The notes: a model not told the origin generated them from the sequence alone. DNA of 64,000 nucleotides from Hyphomonas sp. (GCF_013823385.1 NZ_PNMA01000003.1:124001-188000), one strand, 5' to 3'; shown: positions 7,824 to 17,363, counted from the stretch's first letter. Made by a program: numbers and translations.

Positions 7824-9403
7824 TTGCCGATTTTGCCCGTCTGCTGGACCGGTTGATCATCACGCGCTCGCGCAATGAGAAGCTGAGCCTGATTGCGCGC
7901 TATCTGCGGGAGGCTGACCCGCAGGACCGGGGCTGGGCCCTGGCGGCGCTGGGCGGCTCGCTGGATCTGCCGCAACTGACCTCCAGTGTGGTGAGGAAAA
8001 TGGCGGCAGAACGGGTGGACGAGGAGCTGCTGCGCCTCAGCCGGGAGTTTGTGGGCGATACTGCCGAAACGGTGGCGCTGATCTGGCCGGTGCAGGAAGG
8101 GCGGGCGGCAGCGCCGCTGACCTTGCGGGGTGTGGTGACGGCGCTGAAGGAGGCGCGGCGCGGCGATGCGCCTGCGCTGCTCGCGTGCTGGCTTGATCAG
8201 TGTACGGCGGAGGAGCGATTTGCGCTGTTGAAGCTGGCGCTGGGGAATTTCCGCATCGGCATATCCGAGCGGCTCGCGAAGACAGCCTTTGCCGAGGCGT
8301 TTGGTGTGTCGCTCGCGGATGTGGAGGAGTATTGGCATGCAAGCGCGCCGCCGCATGACGATCTCTTCGCCTGGGCCACGGGGGCCGGGCCTGCGCCGGA
8401 TGTGAGCGCGGCGGTGCGGTTTCGCCCGTTCATGCTGTCTCTGCCTGTGGAGGGCGCGCCGCCGGATCTGCGGGACTTCGCCACCGAATGGAAATGGGAC
8501 GGTATCCGGGTGCAGCTGGCGCGGGCGAAGGGCGAAGCACGCCTCTACAGCCGGGGCGGGGAGGACATTTCAGATGCCTTTCCGGAGTTTACCGGAGCGA
8601 TCCCGCCCGGCACGGCATTGGACGGCGAACTGCTTGTGGCGGATGAGGACGCGCCCTATCGAACGGCGAGTTTCTCAGAGTTGCAGAAACGCCTCGGGCG
8701 CAAGGCGCCTCCGCGCAGCCTGCTGGAAGGCTCACCCGCTTTTATCCGAGTGTACGATCTCTTGGAGCATGAGGGCGGCGATTTGCGCCCGCATAGCTGG
8801 ACGGAGCGGCGCAGCATTCTGGAGGCATTTGTGCAGCGCTTGCCGAGGGAACGGTTTGATCTATCGCCGCTGGTGCCGGCGACAGACGCTGTGATGCTGG
8901 AGGCTATGCGACGGCAGCCGCCAGCGCCAGCGATTGAAGGCGTCATGCTGAAGCGCCGGGACAGCCCCTACATGGCGGGGCGCATTTCCGGTCTGTGGTA
9001 CAAATGGAAGCGTGATCCGTATACGGCAGACTGCGTGTTGATGTATGCGCAGCGGGGATCGGGCAAACGATCCTCCTTCTATTCTGACTACACCTTTGGA
9101 TGCTGGACAGAGGCGGGCGAGCTGGTGCCGGTCGGGAAGGCTTATTCCGGCTTTACCGACGAGGAACTGGTGCGGCTCGACAAGTTCGTGCGCGGGAACA
9201 TTACAGGGCGCTATGGGCCGGTGCTGGAGGTGCGCAAGGAACTGGTGCTGGAGGTGGCGTTTGATTCCATCGGGGCGAGCCCCCGGCACAAATCCGGGCT
9301 GGCGATGCGCTTTCCCCGGATAAGCCGCATCCGCTGGGACAAGCCCGCCGCGGAAGCCGATACCGTGGCGGCGCTCCACAGCCTGATCCTGCAGACACGG
9401 TGA
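7820..9403 (+). CDS. ATP-dependent DNA ligase
   Basis: The protein is 527 aa. It has an all-helical N-terminal DNA-binding domain (residues 1 to about 200), an adenylation domain and a C-terminal OB-fold. The nucleotidyltransferase motif I is EWKWDGIR with the AMP-accepting Lys225. Later motifs include LDGELLV (motif III), EGVMLKRRDSPY (motif IV) and WYKWKRDP (motif V). It lacks the polymerase and Ku-associated modules of LigD and matches the stand-alone ligases paired with an MBL exonuclease. It starts inside the exonuclease gene (ATGA overlap). This is a repair ligase in addition to the replicative NAD-dependent enzyme expected elsewhere in the genome. Confidence 0.92.
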   Translation: MIADFARLLDRLIITRSRNEKLSLIARYLREADPQDRGWALAALGGSLDLPQLTSSVVRKMAAERVDEELLRLSREFVGDTAETVALIWPVQEGRAAAPLTLRGVVTALKEARRGDAPALLACWLDQCTAEERFALLKLALGNFRIGISERLAKTAFAEAFGVSLADVEEYWHASAPPHDDLFAWATGAGPAPDVSAAVRFRPFMLSLPVEGAPPDLRDFATEWKWDGIRVQLARAKGEARLYSRGGEDISDAFPEFTGAIPPGTALDGELLVADEDAPYRTASFSELQKRLGRKAPPRSLLEGSPAFIRVYDLLEHEGGDLRPHSWTERRSILEAFVQRLPRERFDLSPLVPATDAVMLEAMRRQPPAPAIEGVMLKRRDSPYMAGRISGLWYKWKRDPYTADCVLMYAQRGSGKRSSFYSDYTFGCWTEAGELVPVGKAYSGFTDEELVRLDKFVRGNITGRYGPVLEVRKELVLEVAFDSIGASPRHKSGLAMRFPRISRIRWDKPAAEADTVAALHSLILQTR

Positions 9404-9493
9404 ATACCGGACTTGGCAACGCCGCTTTCGGGCGATAGCAGATGTTGCATAAGGCGTGTCAAGAGGCATCGCATACATTCCGGGGAGAGACAC

Positions 9494-11446
9494 ATGCGCC
9501 GTCATCTTGTTGCAGGCCTAGCGGCCTTGCTGGTTCCTGCGCTGGGCGCGGTGGCGGAGCCGGCGAAGGCCACCCAGGCCACGATCAATGCCAACAAGGC
9601 CTTCGCTGAGGGGCTTCCCTGGGAGGATAATTCCGAGGCCGAGCTTGCTGCGCGCGGCTTCGTGGCGACGCGGGAAGACCCGGTGATCCTCGGCGCGAAT
9701 GGCGAGAAGGTGTTTGACCTCAGCGCTTATGATTTTACCGACGGCCCGGTTGCCGAGACGATGAACCCGAGCCTCTGGCGGCATCTGGGCCTGCTGAAGC
9801 AACATGGCCTTTATGAGGTGACGCCCGGCCTCTGGCAGGTGCGCGGTTTCGACATTTCGGTGATGAGCATCCTTCAGGGCGAGACGGGCTACATTATCGT
9901 TGATCCGCTGACGGTGACCGAATCGGCGGCGGCGGCTTTTGAGCTTGTGAAGCAGCATCTGGGCGACAAGCCGATCCATGCGGTGATCTATACTCACAGC
10001 CATGGCGACCATTTTGGCGGCGTGAAGGGGATTGCCTCGGTAGAGGATGTCGAGGCCGGTAAGGTTCAGATCATCGCGCCGGAAGGCTTTATGGAACATG
10101 CCGTCAGCGAAAACCTGATTGCTGGCCCGGCCATGAGCCGGCGGGCGAATTTCCAGTTCGGCTCGCGGCTGGAGCCTGGCCCAGCAGGACAAGGCGGCGC
10201 AGGCATCGGCACCGGCATTCCGCGCGGCACGATCAGCCTGATCGCGCCGACCCATTCGGTCACGCAGACCGGCGAGACGATGGTGATTGACGGCATTGCC
10301 ATCGAATTCCAGCTGACACCCGGAACCGAAGCGCCCGCCGAGATGAACTTCTACATTCCGCATCTGCGCGCGCTTTGCCTGGCGGAGAATGCCAATGCGA
10401 CGATGCACAATGTGCTTCCGCCGCGCGGCGCGCTGGTGCGCGACGCCAAGGCGTGGGCGGACTATCTGACCGAGTCCATCGCCCTCTATGCTGACAAGAC
10501 CGATGTGATGTTCGTGTCTCATGGCTGGCCGCGCTGGGGGCAGGCGGAGATTACCGAGTACATGGCGCATCACCGGGACGCGTACAAATACCTGCATGAC
10601 CAGACCATCCGCCTGATGAACAAGGGCTATGTGGCCAGCGAGATTGCCGAGGTCATTGCCCTGCCGGAGAGCCTGGCGCGCAAATGGTACAATCGCGGCT
10701 ATTACGGCACGATGTCCCACAACTCCAAGGCGGTCTATCAGCGCTATCTTGGCTGGTATGATGGCAACCCGGCCAATCTCAATCCCTGGCCGCCGGAAGA
10801 GGCCGGCAAGCGCTATGTAGCGGCGATGGGCGGGGCGAAAAAGGCGCTGAAAGTGGCGCAGAAGGCCTATGATGGCGGCGACTATCGCTGGGCGGCTCAG
10901 GTGGCGAGCCATATCGTATTTGCGGACGATACCAATATGAAAGCGCGCGAATTGCTGGCAAAAGCCTTCGAGCAGATGGGATACCAGGCCGAAGGATCCC
11001 TGTGGCGGAACATGTATCTGACGGGCGCCGCCGAGGCGCGAGAAGCCCCGACCGATCGTCAGATCACGACCGTTTCCCCGGACATGATCGGGGCGATCAG
11101 CACGCCTCAGGTGTTCGACATGCTGGCAATCCGGGTTGATCCGGTGAAGGCAGAGGGCATTGCCACGTCTGTGGCATTTGTTTTCCCCGACCGGGGCGAG
11201 GCACGGCGTGTTTCCATCCGCAATTCCGTTCTGATCCATGAGGAAGGCGTTGCGGGCCCCGTGGAGGCAACGGTCATCATTCCGCGCCCGGCCTTCCTCG
11301 CCATGTTGTTTGCCGGGCAGACGGCAGCGGCCCTGATGGAAGCGGGGATCATGAAGGTGGAAGGCGATCCGGGCGCGACGGCCGCGCTGATGTCCGTCTT
11401 CGATCCGGCCGATACCGGCCCGCCTTTCGAGATCGTGACGCCCTAA
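9494..11446 (+). CDS. Zinc-dependent alkylsulfatase (type III, SdsA/Pisa-like)
   Basis: The preferred start at 9494 follows GGGGAGAGAC and begins a Sec signal peptide (MRRHLVAGLAALLVPALG), giving about 650 aa; the frame extends 27 codons upstream without a convincing ribosome site. THSHGDHFGG (near residues 167-176) is the MBL zinc motif. The central dimerisation domain and the C-terminal SCP2-like domain (ending near GDPGATAALMSVFD) give the three-part layout of linear alkylsulfatases. These periplasmic enzymes hydrolyse alkyl sulfate esters such as dodecyl sulfate without formylglycine. It is therefore mechanistically unlike the two sulfatases 3 kb upstream but extends the sulfatase theme of the locus. 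A hairpin follows the stop codon. Confidence 0.92.
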   Translation: MRRHLVAGLAALLVPALGAVAEPAKATQATINANKAFAEGLPWEDNSEAELAARGFVATREDPVILGANGEKVFDLSAYDFTDGPVAETMNPSLWRHLGLLKQHGLYEVTPGLWQVRGFDISVMSILQGETGYIIVDPLTVTESAAAAFELVKQHLGDKPIHAVIYTHSHGDHFGGVKGIASVEDVEAGKVQIIAPEGFMEHAVSENLIAGPAMSRRANFQFGSRLEPGPAGQGGAGIGTGIPRGTISLIAPTHSVTQTGETMVIDGIAIEFQLTPGTEAPAEMNFYIPHLRALCLAENANATMHNVLPPRGALVRDAKAWADYLTESIALYADKTDVMFVSHGWPRWGQAEITEYMAHHRDAYKYLHDQTIRLMNKGYVASEIAEVIALPESLARKWYNRGYYGTMSHNSKAVYQRYLGWYDGNPANLNPWPPEEAGKRYVAAMGGAKKALKVAQKAYDGGDYRWAAQVASHIVFADDTNMKARELLAKAFEQMGYQAEGSLWRNMYLTGAAEAREAPTDRQITTVSPDMIGAISTPQVFDMLAIRVDPVKAEGIATSVAFVFPDRGEARRVSIRNSVLIHEEGVAGPVEATVIIPRPAFLAMLFAGQTAAALMEAGIMKVEGDPGATAALMSVFDPADTGPPFEIVTP

Positions 11447-11451
11447 ACAGC

Positions 11452-11480
11452 AAGGCCGGGTGTTGAGCCCGGCCTTGTTC
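11452..11480. terminator. Hairpin terminator between convergent genes
   Basis: A perfect 9-bp stem AAGGCCGGG/CCCGGCCTT with a 7-nt loop starts 6 bp after the alkylsulfatase stop. It sits between convergent genes and could stop transcription from either side. Only short T runs flank it. Confidence 0.7.
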
Positions 11481-11503
11481 GCTCTGGCGGCAGCGCCGGA
11501 AAT

Positions 11504-11884
11504 CTATTTCTTCGTGCAGCGGCTGTTGAAGGCGGCGACATCGTCATTGTACTGGCGAACGCTGGCCTGCAGCGCGAGTTCATGCCGGGCAAGGCGCTTT
11601 TTTGCCTCGTCATAGGCGGCCTTCGCGGTGTCGGCAGCGGCGGCATGGCCGGCGGAGGCGCGGCGGTGGATCTCGATATCCTCCCAGGCCTCGCCAGTGG
11701 TTTCCACGGTTTCGGCAGCCTCATCCCGCAAGGCGGTCAGCTCTGCGATTTCGGCCTGCTTGGGAGTGAGCGTCGCAGCCATCGCCTTGCAGGCCTGCAT
11801 GTCGGACGCGCCATTGGCTTGAGCAGCCGCCACGGGGCCGGCAACCATCAGCGCGGCCAGAAGCGCGGGGCGGAAAAAGGGCAT
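11504..11884 (-). CDS. Small exported helical protein of unknown function
   Basis: This 126-aa protein has a typical Sec signal peptide (MPFFRPALLAALMVAGPVAAA, cleaved near residue 21-24). The mature part is almost entirely helical and rich in Ala, Glu and Lys, compatible with a coiled coil. It has exactly two cysteines, one near the mature N-terminus (MQACKAM) and one four residues from the C-terminus (NSRCTKK), which could form a disulfide tying the two ends of a helical hairpin in the periplasm. I do not recognise the family. It is transcribed alone, convergent with the alkylsulfatase. Confidence 0.6.
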   Translation of the reverse strand: MPFFRPALLAALMVAGPVAAAQANGASDMQACKAMAATLTPKQAEIAELTALRDEAAETVETTGEAWEDIEIHRRASAGHAAAADTAKAAYDEAKKRLARHELALQASVRQYNDDVAAFNSRCTKK

Positions 11885-11966
11885 CGGGAACTCCTTGCAA
11901 TCGGGCTGATTATCCGGGGCGGCGATGAAGCGAGCCTGAACGGGTCTGCCACTTCACCGCCGCATT

Positions 11967-12986
11967 TCAGGCGTGGTTCTGATCCACCCGGATACGGCCG
12001 GCCGTGATTTCATCAATAATGTTGAAGACGGCGTTGAAGTCTTCCAGAAGTTCGCGCACGCGGTCTGCGCTGTCGAGCGGCTTGAACATGCTGCCGGGCT
12101 CGAACAGGTTCCCGCCCTGCACGGTGATCAGCACTTCGCCGCCGTCAAAACAGGCTTTCAGCTTGCCACCCTTGAACACATGTTCGAGATCCACGAGTTT
12201 CTGCATCACATCCGGAGTGAGCAGGTAGCGGCTTTCAACCTGGTCTGTGGTGTAGACTTCGAATATCTTTTCAAAGGTCGGATCTTCCAGGCCCGCGCGC
12301 TGCATGCCTTTGCCGCCGCCGAAGCGGTTGAAGAAACCGGCATCCCGCGTCACCAGCGTTCGTCCGTAGAAGGTCTTGTGGAAGTCGAGGCGCAGGCACT
12401 GGCCCTTGAACACCGTGACCCAGGTTGTCCGTGTGCGGCCTTTGGAGTCTGTCGTGGTGCGCTTTTCTTCAAGATGGGCTTCGAACAGTTCGAAATTCAC
12501 CTCGCGGCGCACGCCGGTGATATAGTCCTCATACTTTGAGCGGTCCCAGCCGGGGACGACGCCGACTTCCTTGTGGCGGTAGATCGACTGGACAGCGCCG
12601 GGCGCGGCTGTGAAGCTCAAGCCAAACTGTTCGGCAATCGGCACCACGATCAGGTCTTTTGCTTCCCTGGCAAGCTGGGTGACGCCATGCTCGCCGGCGG
12701 CAAAGACGATGATGCCGATGAACCCGGCGACAATGGCGATCCAGAGCATCTGCGTCAGGAAAGCTACCGCCAGACCCGCAGCGATCACACCTCCGGCGAT
12801 CCAGCGTAGCTGGATGGCGCGCCTGGTGACTTTTATCCGCTCTTCTTCGCGCGCCAGCAGCGCGGGGCGGATGCGTTCCTCGAAGATCTGATCGAAGCCC
12901 TGAAACTCCCTGGGCAGACCTGCAAGCGCCTGCCGGATGGCCTGGTTGCCTGCGGAGGGTTCCGGGGAGAGTGAGGTATCCGTCAT
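11967..12986 (-). CDS. DUF3137 family membrane protein
   Basis: The protein is 339 aa. A cytoplasmic N-terminal part of about 60 residues is followed by two closely spaced transmembrane helices (IAGGVIAAGLAVAFL and MLWIAIVAGFIGIIVF, residues about 68-105). The large soluble C-terminal domain contains YEDYITGVRREVNFELFEAHL and FKGQCLRLDFHKTFYGRT, the arrangement of DUF3137 proteins. The family has no established biochemical function. It is a single-gene unit on the minus strand, and nothing in its neighbours suggests a pathway. Confidence 0.72.
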   Translation of the reverse strand: MTDTSLSPEPSAGNQAIRQALAGLPREFQGFDQIFEERIRPALLAREEERIKVTRRAIQLRWIAGGVIAAGLAVAFLTQMLWIAIVAGFIGIIVFAAGEHGVTQLAREAKDLIVVPIAEQFGLSFTAAPGAVQSIYRHKEVGVVPGWDRSKYEDYITGVRREVNFELFEAHLEEKRTTTDSKGRTRTTWVTVFKGQCLRLDFHKTFYGRTLVTRDAGFFNRFGGGKGMQRAGLEDPTFEKIFEVYTTDQVESRYLLTPDVMQKLVDLEHVFKGGKLKACFDGGEVLITVQGGNLFEPGSMFKPLDSADRVRELLEDFNAVFNIIDEITAGRIRVDQNHA

Positions 12987-13064
12987 GCCAGTTGTCCCGA
13001 ACTGTCGATTGCGCGGTCAAGTCTAGGGCGAGTTGGCCGGGGCTGAAAGGCCCCGATTCCAGGG

Positions 13065-13604
13065 TCAGAGCGCCAGCCTCAGCAGGAATTCGAGATCTTC
13101 GTGGCGCCCGACCGGGAAGATGAACTCTCCCACCTTTTCCCAGCCATAGCGGGCATAGAGGCGCTGGGCCCCTACATTTTCCGAATAGACGCTGAGATAG
13201 ATTTCCGGCGCGCCCTGGGCGCGGGCCCAGGCGAGGGCCTCGCTCACAAAGCGCGAACCGAGGCCGCGCCCTTGCAGGGGCGTGTCGACATAGAGGCGCT
13301 TCAGCTCCACCGCGCCCGGCCGGGCATTTTCAGCAGGCAGAGACAGCGGGCTGCAGAGCAGATAGGCCGCCAGCGCGCCTGTTTCAGTCCCCGCCACGCG
13401 GATCAGATTGCGCGGATCGGCGAGATAAGCCGCATAGGTCGCGGGCCCGTGGAACTCTTCGAGAAAGGTCGCGAGGTCTTCGGGGCGGTAGAGGTGCCCG
13501 AACTTGTCCGTGAAGGTCTTCCGCGACAGCGCGGCCAGCGCGGACAGATCGCCAGGCACCGCATCCCGAACCGTGAGGGCAGGGGCGGGTGCGTCAGTCG
13601 TCAT
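13065..13604 (-). CDS. GNAT family N-acetyltransferase
   Basis: The protein is about 179 aa from the ATG at 13604, which overlaps the end of the isoaspartyl peptidase gene by 11 bp; a longer frame exists but would overlap that gene by 100 bp. The acetyl-CoA binding motif A is LYVDTPLQGRGLGSRFVSEAL. The motif B segment SVYSENVGAQRLYARYGWEKVG supports a RimI/PaiA-like N-acetyltransferase. The acceptor is unknown. Overlap with the upstream gene implies translational coupling in the valS, peptidase, GNAT transcript. Confidence 0.88.
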   Translation of the reverse strand: MTTDAPAPALTVRDAVPGDLSALAALSRKTFTDKFGHLYRPEDLATFLEEFHGPATYAAYLADPRNLIRVAGTETGALAAYLLCSPLSLPAENARPGAVELKRLYVDTPLQGRGLGSRFVSEALAWARAQGAPEIYLSVYSENVGAQRLYARYGWEKVGEFIFPVGRHEDLEFLLRLAL

Positions 13605-14610
13605 CGCTCTGGCCGTAGATCGCGGTGCCCGAACCTGAGGCATCGATCCAGCCGCGATACATGCCCGCAGAGTTGAAGACGAAGCCATAGTCGCCATCGC
13701 CGCCGATCACGATGACGCCGCCATCACCGCCGAGCGCGGCAACTTCATCCAGCGCGGCGCCGGCGGCAGCTTTCACGTCTTCTCCTGTCAGCTTCACGCG
13801 GTCACAGATCGTCTTGGCGACGGCGACGCGAATGAAATACTCACCATGGCCGGTGGCGGAGACGGCGCAGACGCCGTTTTCGGCATAGGTGGCCGCGCCG
13901 ATCAGCGGGGTATCGCCCACACGGCCGACGGCTTTCGCGGTCATGCCGCCGGTGGTGGTGGCTGCGGCGAGGTCGCCCTTCGCGTCGATGGCGACGGCGC
14001 CGACCGTGCCGTGACGGTCAGCGGCGGTACGGGCGCGTTCCTGCAGGACGCGCTCCAGCGCCTCGCGGCGTCGGTCAGTGTCGAAATAGCTGTTGTCCAC
14101 CATTTCCAGGCCCTGATCCTGCGCAAACGCATCTGCGCCGGTGGCCGCGAACATGACGTGTTCGGACTTTTCCATCACGGCGCGGGCGGCTTTGATGGGG
14201 TTCTTCACGCGCGTCACGCCCGCTACGGCGCCAGCATTGCGGTCGCGCCCGTCCATGATGGCGGCGTCGAGTTCATGGGTGCCTGCGGCGGTGAACACCG
14301 CGCCATGGCCGGCATTGAAGAGGGCGTCGTCCTCCATCGTCAGCACGGCGGCTTCGACCGCGTCGAGCGCGCTGCCGCCTTCGCGCAGCACCTTTGCGCC
14401 TGCCTCAAGCGAGACATTCAGGGCGGCGATGTAAGCGGCTTCCAGTTCGGGCGTCATGCTGCCCGGAAGGATGACGCCCGCCCCGCCATGGATCACGAGA
14501 CGCCATTCAGGTGCCGCTTGCGGGGCAGGGGCAGGCTCGGCGGAGACACTGGCGCAGGCGGTCACGATCAATCCTTCGAGGGCGAATGCGAGCTGCGTCA
14601 GTGTCTTCAT
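13594..14610 (-). CDS. Isoaspartyl peptidase / plant-type L-asparaginase (Ntn hydrolase), predicted lipoprotein
   Basis: The protein is 338 aa. The enzyme opens with VIHGGAGV, the family hallmark. It carries the autoprocessing site before HGTVG, making Thr202 the N-terminal nucleophile of the beta subunit; GHGEYFIRV and the TTTGGMT stretch contribute to substrate binding. It should cleave beta-aspartyl dipeptides and possibly asparagine. The N-terminus is unusual for an E. coli IaaA-like enzyme: a hydrophobic leader with lipobox VTAC (Cys19) followed by a Pro/Ala-rich linker, so a periplasmic lipoprotein is predicted. It lies 2 bp after valS and overlaps the GNAT gene. A PCMT-like protein, also tied to isoaspartate, is encoded 5 kb away. 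Confidence 0.9.
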   Translation of the reverse strand: MKTLTQLAFALEGLIVTACASVSAEPAPAPQAAPEWRLVIHGGAGVILPGSMTPELEAAYIAALNVSLEAGAKVLREGGSALDAVEAAVLTMEDDALFNAGHGAVFTAAGTHELDAAIMDGRDRNAGAVAGVTRVKNPIKAARAVMEKSEHVMFAATGADAFAQDQGLEMVDNSYFDTDRRREALERVLQERARTAADRHGTVGAVAIDAKGDLAAATTTGGMTAKAVGRVGDTPLIGAATYAENGVCAVSATGHGEYFIRVAVAKTICDRVKLTGEDVKAAAGAALDEVAALGGDGGVIVIGGDGDYGFVFNSAGMYRGWIDASGSGTAIYGQSDDD

Positions 14611-14612
14611 TT

Positions 14613-17333
14613 TCAGATCCCTTCAAGGCTCTTGCGGGCGGCTCTCAGCTTCTCCCGGCGCGCGGTCCAGTCGCGGATACGCTCGCGGTTTTCTTCGACA
14701 ATCTCTTCGGGCGCCTTGGCCACAAAGTCTGCATTGCCGAGTTTCTTTTCGGTGCTGGTGATGTCCTTGTCCAGCGTGGCGATTTCCTTGTCGAGACGCT
14801 TGCGCGCTTCGGACACGTCGATCAGATCCGCGATGCTGAGGGCGGCAACGGTTGATCCGACCACGGCCGAAACGGCGCCGGACGGCATTTCGTTCGGCAA
14901 TGTCAGATCATCCACGCGGGCCATCCGGCGGAGGATTTCCTCATGCGCGCCAACGCGCATCAGATCTGCCGTCGACGCGTTCACGATGGCGAGCGGCACC
15001 TTGGCGCCGGCCGGCACGCCGAGATCGTTCCGCAGGGAGCGGATTTCGGTGATCAGGTCGATCAGCCAGGTGATCTCCTCAGCGGCAGCATTGTCGCGCC
15101 AGCCGGTGGCCTTCGGCCAGGTCTGCAGCATCAGGAAGCCCTGATCGCTTGCCCGGCCAGGCGCGCGGCGTTCCCAGAGTTCTTCGGTGATGAAGGGCAT
15201 GAAAGGATGGAGCAGTTTCAGCGCCTCGTCGATCACATAACCGCAGACCATGCGCGTCTCGCGCTTGGCGCCGTCATCCATGCCTGCGAGGAGCGGCTTG
15301 ATCAGCTCCAGATACCAGTCGCAGAGCGTATTCCAGATGAACCGGTAAAGCGCGCCGGCGGCTTCATTGAAGCGGTATTCCTCAAGGCCGCGCGTCACGT
15401 CTTCCACGCAGGCGGAAAGCTCGCTGAGAATCCAGCGGTTGACGGGGCGTTCGATGGTGGACGGATCAATTTCGCCCGGCGCGCCGCACTCGTTCATCTC
15501 GGCAAAGCGCACGGCGTTCCAGAGCTTGGTCGAGAAGTTGCGGTTGCCTTCCACCACCTGTTTGGACAGGCGGATATTGCGGCCCTGGCCTGCCAGGCGG
15601 CTCATCGCAAAGCGCAGGGCGTCGGCGCCATATTCGTTGATGAGGTCCAGCGGGTCCATGACGTTGCCCTTGGACTTTGACATCTTCTGGCCCTTCTCGT
15701 CGAGGACGAGGGCGTGGATGTAAACGTCCTTGAACGGAACCTGACCGGTGAACTCGATGCCCATCATCATCATCCGGGCCACCCAGAAGAAGATGATGTC
15801 AAAAGCGGTGACCAGCGTGGCGGTTGGGTAATAGGCTTTCAGCGCATCCGTTTCTTCCGGCCAGCCCTGCGTTGAGAAGGGCCAGAGGGCGGAGGAGAAC
15901 CAGGTATCCAGGACGTCTTCGTCCTGAACCAGCTTCTTGCCTGGTCCAGCTGCCAGCTGCGCCTCTTCTTCAGAGTTGGCAACAAAGCAATTGCCGTCTT
16001 CATCATACCACGCCGGAATCCGGTGCCCCCACCAGAGCTGGCGGCTCACGCACCAGGGCTGGATGTTGTCCATCCAGTTGTAATAGGTCTTCGTCCAGTT
16101 CTCGGGCACGAAACGGGTGAGGCCATCTTCAACGGCCTTGCGGGCAGGCTTGGCCAGCGTGCCGGCATCGACATACCACTGATCTGTGAGCCAAGGCTCG
16201 ATAACCACACCCGAGCGGTCGCCGAAAGGCTGCTCGATCTTCAGCTTTTCGATCCGTTCCAGGAGTTCCAGCGCCTCGAACGCCTCGACGACCTTGTCGC
16301 GTGCCTTGAAACGGTCGAGCCCGCGGAAATCTTCCGGAATGCCGGCTGCATCGGCTTCGGCGCCGCTGACAATCGCGGCAACGGCGTTGAGAATATTCAG
16401 CGGCGTGTGGCCCGCGCGCTTGCCGACTTCAAAGTCGTTGAAGTCGTGCGCCGGGGTGATCTTCACGGCGCCGGAACCTTTTTCCGGGTTGGCGTATTCA
16501 TCCGCCACGATCGGCACGCGGCGGCCAACGATGGGCAGTTCAACGAACCTGCCGACGAGGCTCTTGTAGCGCTCATCGTCCGGGTGAACGGCCACGCCAG
16601 TGTCGCCCAGCATGGTTTCGGGCCGCGAGGTGGCCACGACGATATAGTTGCGTGTCTCGGTGCCGGCCGGATTGCCGTCTTCATCCTTGACCGGATGTTC
16701 ATAGGTGACGCCATCAGCCAGCGGATAGCGCAGGTGCCAGTAATGGCCGTCGACTTCCTTCTGCTCGACTTCCAGATCGGAGATCGCCGTCTGGAAATGC
16801 GGGTCCCAGTTCACGAGGCGCTTGTCGCGGTAGAGCAGGCCCTTGCGGTAAAGCTCGACGAACACCTTGGTGACGGCCTTGGAGAGGCCCTCATCCATGG
16901 TGAAGCGCTCGCGGCTCCAGTCGCAGGAGGCGCCGAGGCGTTTGAGCTGGCCGGTGATGGCGCCGCCCGACTGCTCTTTCCATTTCCAGACGCGCTCAAG
17001 GAAGGCCTCGCGGCCCATTGTGCGGCGGTCCTGATTGCCTTCCTGGGCCAGCTGGCGCTCAACCACCATCTGCGTGGCGATGCCGGCATGGTCCGTGCCC
17101 GGCTGCCAGAGCACATTCTTGCCGCGCATCCGCTCAAACCGGATCAGCACATCCTGAAGCGTGTTGTTGAGCGCATGGCCCATGTGCAGCACGCCGGTAA
17201 CGTTCGGCGGCGGAATGACGATGGAATAGGCCTGGGCGCTGGTATCGCCCGATGGATGGAAGCAACCCGCTTCCTCCCAGGCTTTATAGAGCCTCGGTTC
17301 GGCTTCGGCGGGGTCAAATCTCTGATCAAGCAT
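14613..17333 (-). CDS. valS: Valine--tRNA ligase
   Basis: The protein is 906 aa, full length for class I ValRS. The HIGH-type motif is HMGHALN at residues 50-56, KMSKSKGN lies near residue 550, and the tRNA-binding anticodon domain and C-terminal coiled coil (EARKRLDKEIATLDKDITS) are present. The CP1 editing domain is intact (TSRPETMLGDTGVAVHP). It charges tRNA-Val in the cytoplasm. It follows popZ in the same direction after a clear terminator, so it probably has its own promoter, and it leads a transcript with the isoaspartyl peptidase and GNAT genes. Confidence 0.98.
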   Translation of the reverse strand: MLDQRFDPAEAEPRLYKAWEEAGCFHPSGDTSAQAYSIVIPPPNVTGVLHMGHALNNTLQDVLIRFERMRGKNVLWQPGTDHAGIATQMVVERQLAQEGNQDRRTMGREAFLERVWKWKEQSGGAITGQLKRLGASCDWSRERFTMDEGLSKAVTKVFVELYRKGLLYRDKRLVNWDPHFQTAISDLEVEQKEVDGHYWHLRYPLADGVTYEHPVKDEDGNPAGTETRNYIVVATSRPETMLGDTGVAVHPDDERYKSLVGRFVELPIVGRRVPIVADEYANPEKGSGAVKITPAHDFNDFEVGKRAGHTPLNILNAVAAIVSGAEADAAGIPEDFRGLDRFKARDKVVEAFEALELLERIEKLKIEQPFGDRSGVVIEPWLTDQWYVDAGTLAKPARKAVEDGLTRFVPENWTKTYYNWMDNIQPWCVSRQLWWGHRIPAWYDEDGNCFVANSEEEAQLAAGPGKKLVQDEDVLDTWFSSALWPFSTQGWPEETDALKAYYPTATLVTAFDIIFFWVARMMMMGIEFTGQVPFKDVYIHALVLDEKGQKMSKSKGNVMDPLDLINEYGADALRFAMSRLAGQGRNIRLSKQVVEGNRNFSTKLWNAVRFAEMNECGAPGEIDPSTIERPVNRWILSELSACVEDVTRGLEEYRFNEAAGALYRFIWNTLCDWYLELIKPLLAGMDDGAKRETRMVCGYVIDEALKLLHPFMPFITEELWERRAPGRASDQGFLMLQTWPKATGWRDNAAAEEITWLIDLITEIRSLRNDLGVPAGAKVPLAIVNASTADLMRVGAHEEILRRMARVDDLTLPNEMPSGAVSAVVGSTVAALSIADLIDVSEARKRLDKEIATLDKDITSTEKKLGNADFVAKAPEEIVEENRERIRDWTARREKLRAARKSLEGI

Positions 17334-17363
17334 CGTTTTCGTGTGGGCTTTGCGGGCAGGGCA

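Noticed and set aside
9518-11239. Long minus-strand open frame of 573 codons
   Set aside because: It is antisense to the alkylsulfatase, low in recognisable motifs and typical of GC-rich shadow frames.
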